64,000 nucleotides of DNA from Corynebacterium glucuronolyticum DSM 44120 (GCF_030440595.1 NZ_CP047452.1:1798001-1862000); one strand, 5' to 3'; positions 8,000 to 18,172 are shown, counted from the stretch's first letter. A program made the numbers and translations. The notes: generated from the letters alone by a model not told the origin.

Positions 8000-10900
8000 T
8001 CAGCCGACGATTCCCGGGTAGGTCACCGCGCACACCATCGCCTCTGCCGACACGATATCCCCCGTGACGAGCTCCGGCACAATGGTGGCGAGCTTCGCCC
8101 ACCCACGGGACGCCTGCGTCAGCTGCTTCGACTTGCCGATGAGTCCGTACGCGTGCATACGTGCGGCGAGGGCGAACACAAGCGACACAACGGGGGCCAA
8201 AGCCCACACGTTATCGCGGTTTTCCGTATCCACACCGTCGAGCTTGTCAAAGCGGATGCGCGCCGACGTGTACAGCTGGCGGTTCGCACCCCGCAGCCCG
8301 CGTAGCAGCGCCACGGCAGCCTTAATCATCTGCTGATCGGCGAGCAAAACGTTGAGCTCCTCGCGGTGCTTGAACGTTTCGTACACGGCGAGCAGCCTCG
8401 TGGAATCCTCCAGTATCGGCCCGGGGACGATCTCCGCGGAGGAGAAGAACATCGACAGCAGCGTCTCCTGTTGCGCCGGATCCATGTGTGAGATCTGGAC
8501 GATGCCCTTATCCACGCACGCGGTGTCCAACGTGGCATCGCGGCCGGTGGCAAGAGTCTCCACAAGCCGCTTGCCACCTACCTCCTTGAGGCGGGCAATG
8601 ACCTTCTTCTTTTCCTTCGGGTCGAGCACCTGCGTCTCAGCGCCAACAGCTGGAGCTTCTGCCTCCTCCTGCGTGGCTTCGTCGTCACCATCTGCTGCCG
8701 TGTCCACAGCAATGCTGGCGCGCAGCTGACCGATGAGCTGCAGCGCACCGATCCATGGCGCACGGTGCATCTCAGTTGCCACCTCTCCGTTGTTAAACAA
8801 CGAGGTGATAAGCCCAGACGCGATGATCCGAGAGGGCTGCTTTTCCGCTGGGATGAGCGAGGCGGACAGGCCCGCAAGTGCGGCAGCCGGGTGCGCGGTA
8901 AACACCGAGACGATGGCCTTGCGGGATACACCCTCGGTAATCGCACTGTCCCACAGAACTGGCATGATGGACGGATCCGCCGGCGGGTTATCCGTTTCAC
9001 CGGCGAGGAACGCCGACAGCTCGTCGAATCCGGGGTGGCTCGACGGGAAATGTCCCTCTTGGGTCACCGTCAGGCTTGTCGACGGAGGGGTCAGCGGGGG
9101 ACGCACTGTATTGAACGGATCGGGAGTGTGCAGGTACACCGACAGCTGCCCCGTCTGCTGGTAGCTCTCCGGTAGCTCCACCTTTCCATCTTCAACAGGA
9201 AGCGTGACCGCATTGACCCACGGTGCTGTATCCGGCCACACCCACGCGGCGAGCTGTCGCGGGGTCTCATTGATCGTCTGCGCGGCAAAATCGATGAGCT
9301 CTAGGGTGGACCCGTGAATCTCCGCACCTGTAGCCACCGGTGTGGAGTCCAAAATCGCGATGTTGACGGACACGCGCCGATCCGTTCCCGGATCGGTCCA
9401 CTCGAACTCGATCCGCCCGCCGTTAACCCCCACCAGGCCTGTACCCAGTGGCGACAACTCGGCTGAATACGTGCGCATATCCTCCGGATTGAGGTTCAGC
9501 GTGCGCACTGGCGCACCCGTGCGGTTACGGACCGTGACCTGTGGCTTCCCAATCTCGCCGGTGGCACGCACGCGGATTCGCCCGGTCGTGTCGATATCGG
9601 CTGCGGGCGTAACGATCCGTGTCGTCCGCCAGATGGGACCGCACTCTTTGATGGGGAGCTGGAACCGCAGACGAGAGGGGAAAAACCGCATCGGCATTGT
9701 CGTCCCCTCGTCGGTCTCCACCGTGAAGAAAGCTCCTGCCTCTTCGGGGGCAACGTCGACGACCTGCGGCGTGACATCGAAATCTTTCTCGCCGGGCTGC
9801 ACATGCAGGCTCGCCGTGGACAGCCCACCCTTGGCGGGGATACGCAACGAGGGGCCAGACCCCTCGACAAATGCCGTCGCACCTTCCACAAGCGCATATT
9901 CGTGACGGAAGCTTTCACCACGCGGCCCACGGATGCGGACGAGGAACTCCCCCACCCACGGGGCATCGTAAACCTCGGGGTCAAACACATCAAAGATACC
10001 GCCCTCGGCCGGCACCTCAAGAGGCTCAGTCGGCGCGATCTCCGTGCCCTGCTGATCTGCACCGGCGTAGGCGGAAATCGTGAGGTACCACTGCTCCGTC
10101 GTCCCCGACTGCGTGGGCGGGAACTCTACAACCAAAGACTCGGTGTGGACTGGAAGGTCGGTGGACGAGTGCACATCCGGCAGGATGCCCTCGGGCTCGG
10201 TGAATACGACGCGCTGGCGCGGGTCGATGGAGCGGACAGCCTTCATCGGGCTCGGTGCTTCGCCGGATCGAAGCAGCTGAATCGAGTCGGCGGAAGAGCA
10301 GTCAAGGATGCGCCCTTCCCAGCCGTTCCATCCCTCCACATCAAAAACTTCCTCGACGGGGAGTTCCTTGCCTGTGACAACGTCGATGAGCGTCCCGTCG
10401 GCAGGGCACACGCACGCGAGCTCGCCGTGATGCAGCGACTGCTTGGCGGTGAGGTTTTGCCCACGCGTGGAAAACACGAGAAGAGGGTCGTCGTTATTCA
10501 CAACCGGAACCACCCACGTGTGCTGGTTGGTTACGTCTGCCACCTGGATTTCGCGCACCTGGTGCCGGAGGGTGAGGTCCAGGGACTCGGTCAGGTTGCG
10601 AGTGCTCCCCCACGGCCGGTTGGTGCGGAACACCTCTGTCGTGCCACCAACGGATACGCGCCAGCTGATGACATTGTCGCCGGGATCCAAAATCTGTTCG
10701 GGCAACCGGACGCAGACCTTCCCCTGCTCCAGGTTGAGGACTAGGCGCGGACGCTCCTCACGGTGGCCCGCTCCCACCGCGTCCCTGCGGTTTTCTGTGC
10801 CCACGGGGCGTTCTGCTAGCTCCGCAAACACCTTCTCCTGTACCAGGATCGGCGCTTCGGTGTCATCTTCCATCTGCCAGGTTCCGGGATGGTCCACTGT

Positions 10901-11512
10901 GTGCTGACGGAGCCCACGAACGGCCTCAATAATCTCCTCCACGCGCTGCGGCGCAACGTCGGCACCGGCGGTGAGCTGGGGGCACTCGGCCGTGATTCCA
11001 GCGTTATCCGAACTATCTTCAGCAGCATCCATCGCTTCCAGCAGTGTGGGGACCTCGTCGCTGGTGATCCCTGCATGGAGCGTCAGAAGTGTGATCGGGT
11101 CGCAGTCGGGGATCGTCGTGAGCCCGACCTTGGCCACGAGCCCCGAAATATTTTCGCGCAGATAGTCTTCACTGGCTCCCTCGGTGCCGACGATGCCTAG
11201 TCCACCGAAGTACTCAGTGAACAGACTTTCTGCCTCAACCATCCGGGATGCTCGGTAGACGAGAGTCGTGACCGTAAGTGCAGGGGTAGATGCAATGAGG
11301 ACGCTGAAATCCGCCCCAAAATCTAGCTGGCGCCCGAGGAATGTGCCGTAGAACTTCTCTATAGCTTCGCACTCATCGTGATCTAGGCCAGCCTCGGTGA
11401 ACCAGTCGTTATCCTTGAGTGTGCTTGCCAGGCGAAGCTCCGTCTGGGATGCCCACCCGAGGAGGGAATCATTCGGATCTGCAATGGGGGATTGTTGGGC
11501 ACCCGTGGACAC
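8000..11512 (-). CDS. Large uncharacterised beta-rich protein (1170 aa)
   Basis: I do not recognise a family. There is no signal peptide or membrane segment, so the protein is probably cytoplasmic. Residues 1-230 look mostly helical; about 230-800 are rich in short hydrophobic strands separated by Gly/Pro/Asp turns (for example REIQVADVTNQHTWVVPVV and KPQVTVRNRTGAPVRTLNL), suggesting several beta-sandwich domains; about 830-1170 are helical, with an acidic linker near 960-985. I see no Walker, nuclease or protease motif. The start is GTG at 11512 with AAAGG about 12 nt upstream. It lies between ftsY and the secreted Ig-like gene, same strand, with a 14-bp palindrome (CCCGCAATTGCGGG, 11587-11600) in the upstream gap. 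Codon use looks like its neighbours. Confidence 0.85.
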   Translation of the reverse strand: MSTGAQQSPIADPNDSLLGWASQTELRLASTLKDNDWFTEAGLDHDECEAIEKFYGTFLGRQLDFGADFSVLIASTPALTVTTLVYRASRMVEAESLFTEYFGGLGIVGTEGASEDYLRENISGLVAKVGLTTIPDCDPITLLTLHAGITSDEVPTLLEAMDAAEDSSDNAGITAECPQLTAGADVAPQRVEEIIEAVRGLRQHTVDHPGTWQMEDDTEAPILVQEKVFAELAERPVGTENRRDAVGAGHREERPRLVLNLEQGKVCVRLPEQILDPGDNVISWRVSVGGTTEVFRTNRPWGSTRNLTESLDLTLRHQVREIQVADVTNQHTWVVPVVNNDDPLLVFSTRGQNLTAKQSLHHGELACVCPADGTLIDVVTGKELPVEEVFDVEGWNGWEGRILDCSSADSIQLLRSGEAPSPMKAVRSIDPRQRVVFTEPEGILPDVHSSTDLPVHTESLVVEFPPTQSGTTEQWYLTISAYAGADQQGTEIAPTEPLEVPAEGGIFDVFDPEVYDAPWVGEFLVRIRGPRGESFRHEYALVEGATAFVEGSGPSLRIPAKGGLSTASLHVQPGEKDFDVTPQVVDVAPEEAGAFFTVETDEGTTMPMRFFPSRLRFQLPIKECGPIWRTTRIVTPAADIDTTGRIRVRATGEIGKPQVTVRNRTGAPVRTLNLNPEDMRTYSAELSPLGTGLVGVNGGRIEFEWTDPGTDRRVSVNIAILDSTPVATGAEIHGSTLELIDFAAQTINETPRQLAAWVWPDTAPWVNAVTLPVEDGKVELPESYQQTGQLSVYLHTPDPFNTVRPPLTPPSTSLTVTQEGHFPSSHPGFDELSAFLAGETDNPPADPSIMPVLWDSAITEGVSRKAIVSVFTAHPAAALAGLSASLIPAEKQPSRIIASGLITSLFNNGEVATEMHRAPWIGALQLIGQLRASIAVDTAADGDDEATQEEAEAPAVGAETQVLDPKEKKKVIARLKEVGGKRLVETLATGRDATLDTACVDKGIVQISHMDPAQQETLLSMFFSSAEIVPGPILEDSTRLLAVYETFKHREELNVLLADQQMIKAAVALLRGLRGANRQLYTSARIRFDKLDGVDTENRDNVWALAPVVSLVFALAARMHAYGLIGKSKQLTQASRGWAKLATIVPELVTGDIVSAEAMVCAVTYPGIVG

Positions 11513-11640
11513 CGATGTTGCCTTTCTACGTCAGGAAAATAGTCAGTTAGTCACCAATTTAGCGTGTAGGTAGTTAGACTACCGCGCCCGCAATTGCGGG
11601 GTTCACATTCACCGGATAGGCAACACCTTAGTTGGTTAGG

Positions 11641-13140
11641 TTAGTTGGTCTTTTGACCGTAGCACCCAATCCCGTAGCCGATAGCAGAAACTACCGCGAT
11701 GAGAGTTGTGACGATCCCGATCGCTCCAGAAACGTTTTCGCCGATGTTCTTCTGGTACTGGGCAATGGGTTCTGGCAGACCAGGAAGCGGGAGGTGAACG
11801 GCGGAGAGCGCCAACAGCGGGAGCGCCCACGCCAGCGGGATGGCGTAACCGGCTGGCGGAGCAACGCATGCCCCGGCGGGTGCACCAGGCAACGGGCTGG
11901 GCTCAGGTGTTGCCCCCGGCTTTTCCCCTGGTTTCGTTGGCGACGGCTGCTCATCCGGCTTTGTCGATGAACCATCCTCAGCATCAACGACGAGCTTCAT
12001 CGTCTTTTTCACCCGGTCTTGTCCGGGATAGTCGATGTAGAAGTCAATGGAATACTCACCCGCTGCGAGGTTGGAGCCTAGCTGCAGGGTAATCGGCTGC
12101 TGCGGACGATGGATAACACGAATCCCCGTATCCGCCTGCACACGGGCTACCTTTGCTCCCTCCGGCAATAGGAGATCTTGAAGTTCCAGAACCGCCCCTG
12201 CGTGAACGTGGAATGCATCTTCAAAGTTGAAGAACTGGTGCGGACCCACCTGTATCGTCACAGTGCTAATCTGCGTGGTCTGTCCTGGTGTGTCAACGAA
12301 TAGCGTCACGGTGTGTTCTCCCAGTGGGGCATCGTCGGCAACCGAGATGTCTACTGTGGAGCCATGCGGCGTTGCGGTCATGTAGCGGTCGGAGACTCCG
12401 GTTCTGATGGTTGCCTCCGACGGCCATGGGGCAACGTAGCCACCTGCTTTGATCGTCGTCTTCGCACCACGATTGATCGTGAGCAGCGTGGGGAATTTAA
12501 TCTCCCGCTTCTTAACGGTAAGCGGCAGAATCGTAGTTTGCACAGTGGTATCGGGAAAACGAACGGTCAACGGAATGTCGTAGTGACCTGGGTGAGCGTT
12601 GGGGGGAACGGCAACCGCGATCGCGCCCTTTTCTTTCCCAGGATCCTTCGTGGTCACTGTCATGGGCGTGTCGCCGACGTCGACTTCTGTACCATCCGGC
12701 ACTAAACCGGTTGGCGCGACCCTAATCTTTTGCCCAGGAAAGAGCTCGATTTCCGTTTCCGGCTTGTAGTTCAGCTCGTAAGCACCAACGGTGACGCGGA
12801 CAGTGCTATCGGAAACAGTGTCGCCTATCTTTGCCCTGATCCCCAGCGTGTAGGTTCCGGGGCGGGTCGTGGGCGAGAGCTGCAACCGCCAGTTGCCTTT
12901 TTGGGTCTGGCTCAAGGATGCGAGGTCACTGCCTGTTGTCACTGTTAGCGAGGTTACTTCTTCAGGCAAAGAGTAAATGACGGCGCCACCAGGGGAAAGA
13001 GCGATATCTTTAAGTCCGCTGAATCCCGCCGCATGCGCCACCGGTATCACCCCACCTGAGAGTGCAGCGTTCGGTGTCACAGGTGGCGCAACGAGTGCGA
13101 GTCCACAGCTAACAGAAACCAGTAGGGCACGAATTTTCAC
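11641..13140 (-). CDS. Secreted, membrane-anchored protein with Ig-like repeats
   Basis: 499 residues. A signal peptide (MKIRALLVSVSCGLALVAPP, with likely cleavage after AHA near residue 37) is followed by four or five beta-strand modules of about 80 residues that share a PGTYTL / PGHYDIPLTV / LGEHTVTLFV / AGEYSIDFYI strand, typical of Ig-like cell-surface domains. A Pro/Ser/Thr/Lys-rich wall-spanning stretch (about 400-425) leads to hydrophobic segments and a final membrane helix (AIGIVTTLIAVVSAIGYGIG). No LPXTG motif. GTG start at 13140 with GAGGAGG upstream. Role presumably adhesion or envelope structure; the substrate is unknown. Confidence 0.85.
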   Translation of the reverse strand: MKIRALLVSVSCGLALVAPPVTPNAALSGGVIPVAHAAGFSGLKDIALSPGGAVIYSLPEEVTSLTVTTGSDLASLSQTQKGNWRLQLSPTTRPGTYTLGIRAKIGDTVSDSTVRVTVGAYELNYKPETEIELFPGQKIRVAPTGLVPDGTEVDVGDTPMTVTTKDPGKEKGAIAVAVPPNAHPGHYDIPLTVRFPDTTVQTTILPLTVKKREIKFPTLLTINRGAKTTIKAGGYVAPWPSEATIRTGVSDRYMTATPHGSTVDISVADDAPLGEHTVTLFVDTPGQTTQISTVTIQVGPHQFFNFEDAFHVHAGAVLELQDLLLPEGAKVARVQADTGIRVIHRPQQPITLQLGSNLAAGEYSIDFYIDYPGQDRVKKTMKLVVDAEDGSSTKPDEQPSPTKPGEKPGATPEPSPLPGAPAGACVAPPAGYAIPLAWALPLLALSAVHLPLPGLPEPIAQYQKNIGENVSGAIGIVTTLIAVVSAIGYGIGCYGQKTN

Positions 13141-13208
13141 AGCTCGATCCTCCTCAGCCCAAGTGTATTAGTCAGCACCAGCAAAGTAAATGGAAATCCG
13201 CACTTTCT

Positions 13209-13247
13209 GGTTGCTCGGTCCCGGCGCAGTCGGTTGCTCGGTCCCGG
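13209..13247. repeat. Two 16-bp direct repeats, 23-bp period
   Basis: GGTTGCTCGGTCCCGG occurs at 13209-13224 and again at 13232-13247 in the gap between smc and the Ig-like gene. Function unknown; it lies where a promoter for the Ig-like gene would be expected. Confidence 0.7.
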
Positions 13248-13345
13248 TTCTGCCAGCAGCTGGACTCATGCACGGTCGGTACCTTCACGTCCCATGGATG
13301 CCACGCGGATGAGGAGCCACGACGAATCGGAGACGAGGTATGTTG

Positions 13346-16300
13346 CTACTCCCCTGCGGGGTGCAGCCGCTGGCTGATGACGCGGGTGACGCCGTCGCCG
13401 TGCATCGTCACACCATAGAGGACGTTAGCCACATCCATCGTCGGCTTCTGGTGCGTGATGACAATGAGCTGACTCGTTGCCCGCAGCTTCTCAAACAGCG
13501 CAATGAGACGACGAAGGTTCACATCATCGAGGGCTGCCTCCACCTCATCCATGACGTAGAACGGGCTCGGCCGCGCCTTGAAAATCGCAACAAGCATCGC
13601 CAGTGCCGTCAGCGTCTTTTCCCCACCGGAAAGAAGGCTCAAACGCTTGACCTTCTTTCCCGGCGGGCGCGCCTCCACCTCAATTCCCGTTGTCAACATG
13701 TCGTCCGGGTCCGTGAGCTTCAACCGCCCCTCGCCACCGGGGAACAACGTCGCAAACACCTCAGGGAACTCCCCCTCAACATCGTGCCACGCGTCCGTGA
13801 ACAGGGTGAGGATCTTCTCATCTACTTCCTCAATGACAGAATGCAGGTCCTCACGGGCACGGATGACATCATCAAGCTGCGTAGACAGGAACGAATAGCG
13901 CTCCTCCAGCGCCGCGTACTCCTCCAGCGCCAGCGGGTTAACCTTGCCCAGTGCAGCGAGTGCTTTCTCGGCGCTCTTCAAACGCTTGCGGTATTCGGTG
14001 ATGGAAAAGTCCTCCGGTTGCTCAAACTGCTTCCGCAGCTCCGTTGCGGCGACTCCCGTCTCGCCCGTGGCTCGTCTTTCCGCCTCCTCGAGTCGCACCG
14101 CCGCCTGGGCAGCGGCCATCTCCGCCTCATGGTAAGCCTCCTGGGCCCGGGAGCGCCGCTGTCTGGCATCGTGGACCGCGACCGCTAGCTTCTTGACGGT
14201 GGCATCCGCCTCGGCTACGACGGCGCGGGTCCGTTCACGCTCGTCGTGGGCGCGATCGAGGGCATCAGCAACCCGTGTAGCCACGCGCACCGCATTGTCG
14301 CGCACGAGTTGCGCCTTTTCGATCACCCGCAGACGCTTTTCCTGCTGCTCTCGGTAGCGCTTCTGCGCCTCCGCATCCGCTGCGGCCTTCCTGCGCAGGC
14401 CCTCGGCACGCTGCGTGGCTCGCTCGACCTCATCTGCCGCCTGGCGGGCAGCCATCTTGGCTTCCATCTCCATCGCCTGCATATGCGACAGCCGCTCCGC
14501 TGCGCGGTCACGTTCCTCGGTGGACACCTCCTCCTCGGTCTCGGTATCCTCCACACGCGCCAAGCGGTCGGCAGCATCAGCCGCCTCCGTCTTCGCCTTC
14601 TCCAGCGCCTTCTCCGCAGCGGTGAGCTTGTCGACGTTCGCCTCGTGCATCCGCTTACGGTCCGCAGCGCGCTTCACCGCCGCTTCTGCTTCGCGCACCA
14701 GCGCAGCATGCTCTGCTTGGAACTCGCGCATCGCCGCCGTCGCCTGCGCCGCCTCCACACGAGCCTGCTCAGCGGCCTCCTCGGCACCAGATACGGTTCC
14801 CGACATTTCCTCCAAGCTCGCGCGGGCGGCGGCAAGGGCGGAAGAAGCAGCGTCGATAAGCCCAGAAACCTCCAGTGAGCTGCGGGTACCCTCACCCACC
14901 TCGGCCCAGCCTTCGCCCACGACAAGACCCTCGGGCGTAACAGCCCGCAGGCGCGGATCCGCCACCACAACAGCAAACGCCTCGCCCGTATCCCTTACCA
15001 AGACCGTATCGGCCAACACGCGCCGCACCGCTTGGGGGGCCTGGACATGGTCGGTCAACCATTGGGCACCCGCCGGCAGCACCTCCGTTTCCACGTGCCA
15101 CGGCGCGCCGACCGTCTCATCCACAACAACCGTGCGCGACCAATCCTCACCGGTGTGCGCGCCGGGCTCGCCGACAACGGCATCCGAAAAACGACCAAGG
15201 GCCGCCGCAACGGCCTTCTCCATACCAGGAGTCACCGTCAATAAATCCGCAAGCGGCGGAAGATCAGCCTCCGTCTCCCCCGCCGCCCGCGTCGACTCGA
15301 GCGTCTCAATCCGGGATGTCAACGAGGCAACCTTCTGCTCCGCTGCGCGCTCCTCATCCCGCAACTGCTTGAGGCGCGACTCCGCAGCACCGGACTCAGC
15401 AACCGCCCGCACGCGCGTCTCTTCCAGAGGACCGCGAGCATTTTCATGCGCAGACACGTCCTCGGAAGCCCGCGTCGCCTCAGCATCGGCCGCCCGCGCG
15501 GCCTCGCGGGACTCCGCACAATTAGAAGACGCCTCGGCCACCCGCGCCTCCGCACGAGTCACCTCCGCACGTGCCTGCTCCTCCCCGGTAACCAACCGCA
15601 CGATCCCCTCGCGCCGGTCCGCAATCGCCCGCACGCGGCGCATATGCTCCTCATCAGCAGCGTGCGCTGCCTCCCGCGCATCTTCCACCTGGTCAAGGAT
15701 CGTCTCCAGGCGCTCCGCCGCCACATCGGAGGCATCCTCTAAAGCCTCCACCTGCGCTTGTGCATCCTCCGCCTGGTGCAGCGTTTCCTGCGGATCGGGC
15801 CCCTGGTAGGGCTCCGCCTCGCTCCGCGATGCCCGATCCGTCGCGATGCGCACCGTCGCGTCCACCTTCTCCTTCAACGCAGACAGCTCAAACCACACTT
15901 GGTTCGCCGCCGTCGCCTCCGGCTGCTGCTTCGCCAGCGACTCCTCAGCCAGACGGTGATCGTCCTCCGCCTCGCTCACCCCCGCGTTGGCAGCCGCAAG
16001 CTCCACACTCGCCGCCGCCTTCGCGCTTTCCGACGCCTCATTGGCCGCCCACAGCCTCGTCAGCTCGTAGCCCGCAATCAGCCCCCGCAGCTCACGCACC
16101 TCAGACTGCACCGTCTGCGCCCGGCGCGCCGCATCCGCCTGCCGCGCCAGGGGCTTCAACTGGCGCTTCAGCTCATCCGTCAAATCCGTCAGGCGATCCA
16201 GATTCGCCTGCATCCCTGTCAACTTCCGCTGCGCCTTTTCCTTCCTCCGCTTATGCTTCAACACGCCCGCGGCCTCTTCTATATAGGCGCGCCGATCCTC

Positions 16301-16762
16301 CGGGCGCGACTCCAAAATCTCCGTAATCTTGCCCTGGCCCACGATGACGTGCATCTCGCGGCCAATACCAGAGTCGCTCAGCAGCTCCTGAATATCCATG
16401 AGCCGCGCCTTCGACCCATTGATTTCATACTCACTCGCGCCATCGCGGAACATGCGCCGCGTGATCGACACCTCCGAATACTCAATCGGAAGCGCCCCGT
16501 CGTCGTTATTGATGGTCAACGTCACCTCGGCGCGGCCCAATGGTTTACGAGACCCGGCCCCCGCAAAAATCACGTCCTCCATTTTGCCGCCACGTAGTTG
16601 TTTGGCGCCCTGTTCGCCCATGACCCAGGCGAGGGCGTCGACGACATTAGACTTACCAGAACCGTTCGGCCCCACCACCGCGCAGATCCCTGGCTCAAAT
16701 TTCATCGTCGTTGCGGAGGCGAACGACTTAAAGCCTTTGAGCGTCAGGGATTTCAAATACAC
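13346..16762 (-). CDS. smc: Chromosome segregation protein SMC
   Basis: SMC dimers, with ScpA/ScpB, organise and segregate the chromosome by loop extrusion. The protein is full length (1138 aa): Walker A GPNGSGKSNVVDALAWVMGE, two long coiled coils (about 170-490 and 660-1000, Ala/Glu/Arg-rich), a hinge at about 500-660 with Gly-rich stretches, and a C-terminal LSGGEKTLTALAMLVAIF signature with Walker B PFYVMDEVEAALDDVN. A TAGAGT box (16770-16775) lies 7 nt before the GTG start, so the transcript may be leaderless. An exact DnaA-box word sits about where its -35 should be. Confidence 0.97.
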   Translation of the reverse strand: MYLKSLTLKGFKSFASATTMKFEPGICAVVGPNGSGKSNVVDALAWVMGEQGAKQLRGGKMEDVIFAGAGSRKPLGRAEVTLTINNDDGALPIEYSEVSITRRMFRDGASEYEINGSKARLMDIQELLSDSGIGREMHVIVGQGKITEILESRPEDRRAYIEEAAGVLKHKRRKEKAQRKLTGMQANLDRLTDLTDELKRQLKPLARQADAARRAQTVQSEVRELRGLIAGYELTRLWAANEASESAKAAASVELAAANAGVSEAEDDHRLAEESLAKQQPEATAANQVWFELSALKEKVDATVRIATDRASRSEAEPYQGPDPQETLHQAEDAQAQVEALEDASDVAAERLETILDQVEDAREAAHAADEEHMRRVRAIADRREGIVRLVTGEEQARAEVTRAEARVAEASSNCAESREAARAADAEATRASEDVSAHENARGPLEETRVRAVAESGAAESRLKQLRDEERAAEQKVASLTSRIETLESTRAAGETEADLPPLADLLTVTPGMEKAVAAALGRFSDAVVGEPGAHTGEDWSRTVVVDETVGAPWHVETEVLPAGAQWLTDHVQAPQAVRRVLADTVLVRDTGEAFAVVVADPRLRAVTPEGLVVGEGWAEVGEGTRSSLEVSGLIDAASSALAAARASLEEMSGTVSGAEEAAEQARVEAAQATAAMREFQAEHAALVREAEAAVKRAADRKRMHEANVDKLTAAEKALEKAKTEAADAADRLARVEDTETEEEVSTEERDRAAERLSHMQAMEMEAKMAARQAADEVERATQRAEGLRRKAAADAEAQKRYREQQEKRLRVIEKAQLVRDNAVRVATRVADALDRAHDERERTRAVVAEADATVKKLAVAVHDARQRRSRAQEAYHEAEMAAAQAAVRLEEAERRATGETGVAATELRKQFEQPEDFSITEYRKRLKSAEKALAALGKVNPLALEEYAALEERYSFLSTQLDDVIRAREDLHSVIEEVDEKILTLFTDAWHDVEGEFPEVFATLFPGGEGRLKLTDPDDMLTTGIEVEARPPGKKVKRLSLLSGGEKTLTALAMLVAIFKARPSPFYVMDEVEAALDDVNLRRLIALFEKLRATSQLIVITHQKPTMDVANVLYGVTMHGDGVTRVISQRLHPAGE

Positions 16763-16786
16763 GTCACGTACTCTAGCCGACGTTAG

Positions 16787-16847
16787 TTATCCACAGGAAG
16801 CGCGCCCAGCGTCGTGAAAATACGGTCGAATTTTTACTTGTGGATAA
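16787..16847. promoter_or_regulatory. Inverted pair of exact DnaA-box sequences between smc and the HNH gene
   Basis: TTATCCACA at 16787-16795 and its reverse complement TGTGGATAA at 16839-16847. The word equals the DnaA-box consensus. The pair lies between two divergent starts (16762 minus, 16898 plus). I found only one other exact copy in the window, upstream of the second HNH gene. Confidence 0.6.
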
Positions 16848-16897
16848 CTTTGGGTGTTTATCTGCACCGGCCGATCTTTAGACATACCGTGAGTGCC

Positions 16898-18133
16898 ATG
16901 ACAGCAATCCTCGGGAGTCTCGCAGACTCGCTCCACGGCACCGCCATATTCGCGGAGGTAGCAACCCTCGCGAATACGGCGGCATTACGCGTGGAAAAAC
17001 TCACCGAGGAATTTGGCTTTTCGCAGCACTTTGCCAAAGAGCTCGTTGCTGCGGCCCGCACCTGGGTGCCCTACGAGGACCCCGAAGGCAAAACGAAAGC
17101 GATCTCCGTTCAGCAACTCATCCTCATCGCCAAGGCGGTCGAACTCACAGCCGCCGAAGACAAAGAGACCACACGCGACATGCTCCTCGCATACGCCTGC
17201 GAAGGTCACACGTGGAAAGAGCTGAAGGCCAAGATCTCCGACACCCACCGGGTGGTGAAAACCCGCAAGGTAAGCGACTCGGTCACCGTCTCCGCCGTCG
17301 CCGATGCCTGCGGCATGAAGCACGCGCATATTAAGCTGGAAGCCCTTAAGATGGACCGCTTCATCGGGCTGATCGCCGAGGCTTCCACCGCGCCGAGCGA
17401 CCTACCGGAATCCTTCCGCTGGGCGCAAGGCCTCAACCGCATCGTTCAAGACTACGAGGATGGGGTGTGCGGAACGACGTCGACAAGGCTCTGGAACCGA
17501 CGACTAGCACCAGCGTTCATACTTCCTATCCCGGACTCCACCTACATCGGCGACGGCAAGTTCGCCACCACCGACGGCGATATCCTCGATGCCGAAGAAC
17601 TCGCCAACTGCCGACTCGAGCCCTACGGCTTCGCCGTCATGTACGACGGGAACAAAAAACTCTCCTGCACCCTCCCACTCAAGAACCAACGGTTCGCCGA
17701 CGGCGCGCTCCGCACCGGTATCGCCTGCGACCAGATCTTCTGCACCCACCCCGGCTGCTACCGCATCGGCACGTACAGCCAAGCCCACCACGACAAATCC
17801 TGGGCTTCTGGCGGCGAAACGACCGCAGAAAACATCCTCATAGCCTGCAAATACCACAACGGACAAAACGACGACGACCCCACAAAACCCAAACACGGCC
17901 GTCACGAACGCGACCCCGTCAACGGCGACCCGCGCTACGTCCCGCCCGACGGTGGGCCGCCCCGCTACCACGACAGCCCATGCCGGGGTTACACCGGCAG
18001 AGACATCGCCGGCACGATCCTCGACGAGGAAAAACGCGCCGGGCACCGCGACGACGGCCGCGATGACGACAGGCGCGACAGCAACTGCACCGATGATGAC
18101 CGCTGCGCAGACGGCGACGACAACAGCGAATAA
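16898..18133 (+). CDS. DUF222/13E12-type HNH endonuclease domain protein
   Basis: 411 residues. The N-terminal half is a helical DUF222-like region; the C-terminal half has a Cys-x-His-Pro-x-Cys zinc knuckle (CTHPGC) and an HNH core: QAHHDKSWASGGETTAEN followed by LIACKYHNGQNDD. HNH nucleases cut DNA with one metal ion; the biological role of this actinobacterial family is unknown, and its members occur as many dispersed copies. The start at 16898 is preceded by TACCGT with 7 nt spacing (leaderless). The tail is low-complexity Asp/Arg/Thr. A paralogue lies at 38817-40016 and shares the start context and flanking signals. Both look intact. Confidence 0.88.
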   Translation: MTAILGSLADSLHGTAIFAEVATLANTAALRVEKLTEEFGFSQHFAKELVAAARTWVPYEDPEGKTKAISVQQLILIAKAVELTAAEDKETTRDMLLAYACEGHTWKELKAKISDTHRVVKTRKVSDSVTVSAVADACGMKHAHIKLEALKMDRFIGLIAEASTAPSDLPESFRWAQGLNRIVQDYEDGVCGTTSTRLWNRRLAPAFILPIPDSTYIGDGKFATTDGDILDAEELANCRLEPYGFAVMYDGNKKLSCTLPLKNQRFADGALRTGIACDQIFCTHPGCYRIGTYSQAHHDKSWASGGETTAENILIACKYHNGQNDDDPTKPKHGRHERDPVNGDPRYVPPDGGPPRYHDSPCRGYTGRDIAGTILDEEKRAGHRDDGRDDDRRDSNCTDDDRCADGDDNSE

Positions 18134-18137
18134 AACC

Positions 18138-18172
18138 CTGCTCGCCCACAGGCATGCCTGTGGGGCGAGCAG
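18138..18172 (+). other. Strong hairpin directly after the HNH gene
   Basis: The arms CTGCTCGCCC and GGGCGAGCAG pair and continue with one bulge into ACAGG/CCTGT around GCATGC. It starts 4 nt after the stop and has no T-run, so it is not a classical terminator. A comparable hairpin follows the other HNH gene. Confidence 0.75.

Noticed and set aside
14415-15809. Long plus-strand frame opposite smc
   Set aside because: A by-product of the GC-rich coiled-coil coding sequence; Ser/Ala/Arg-rich with no domain.
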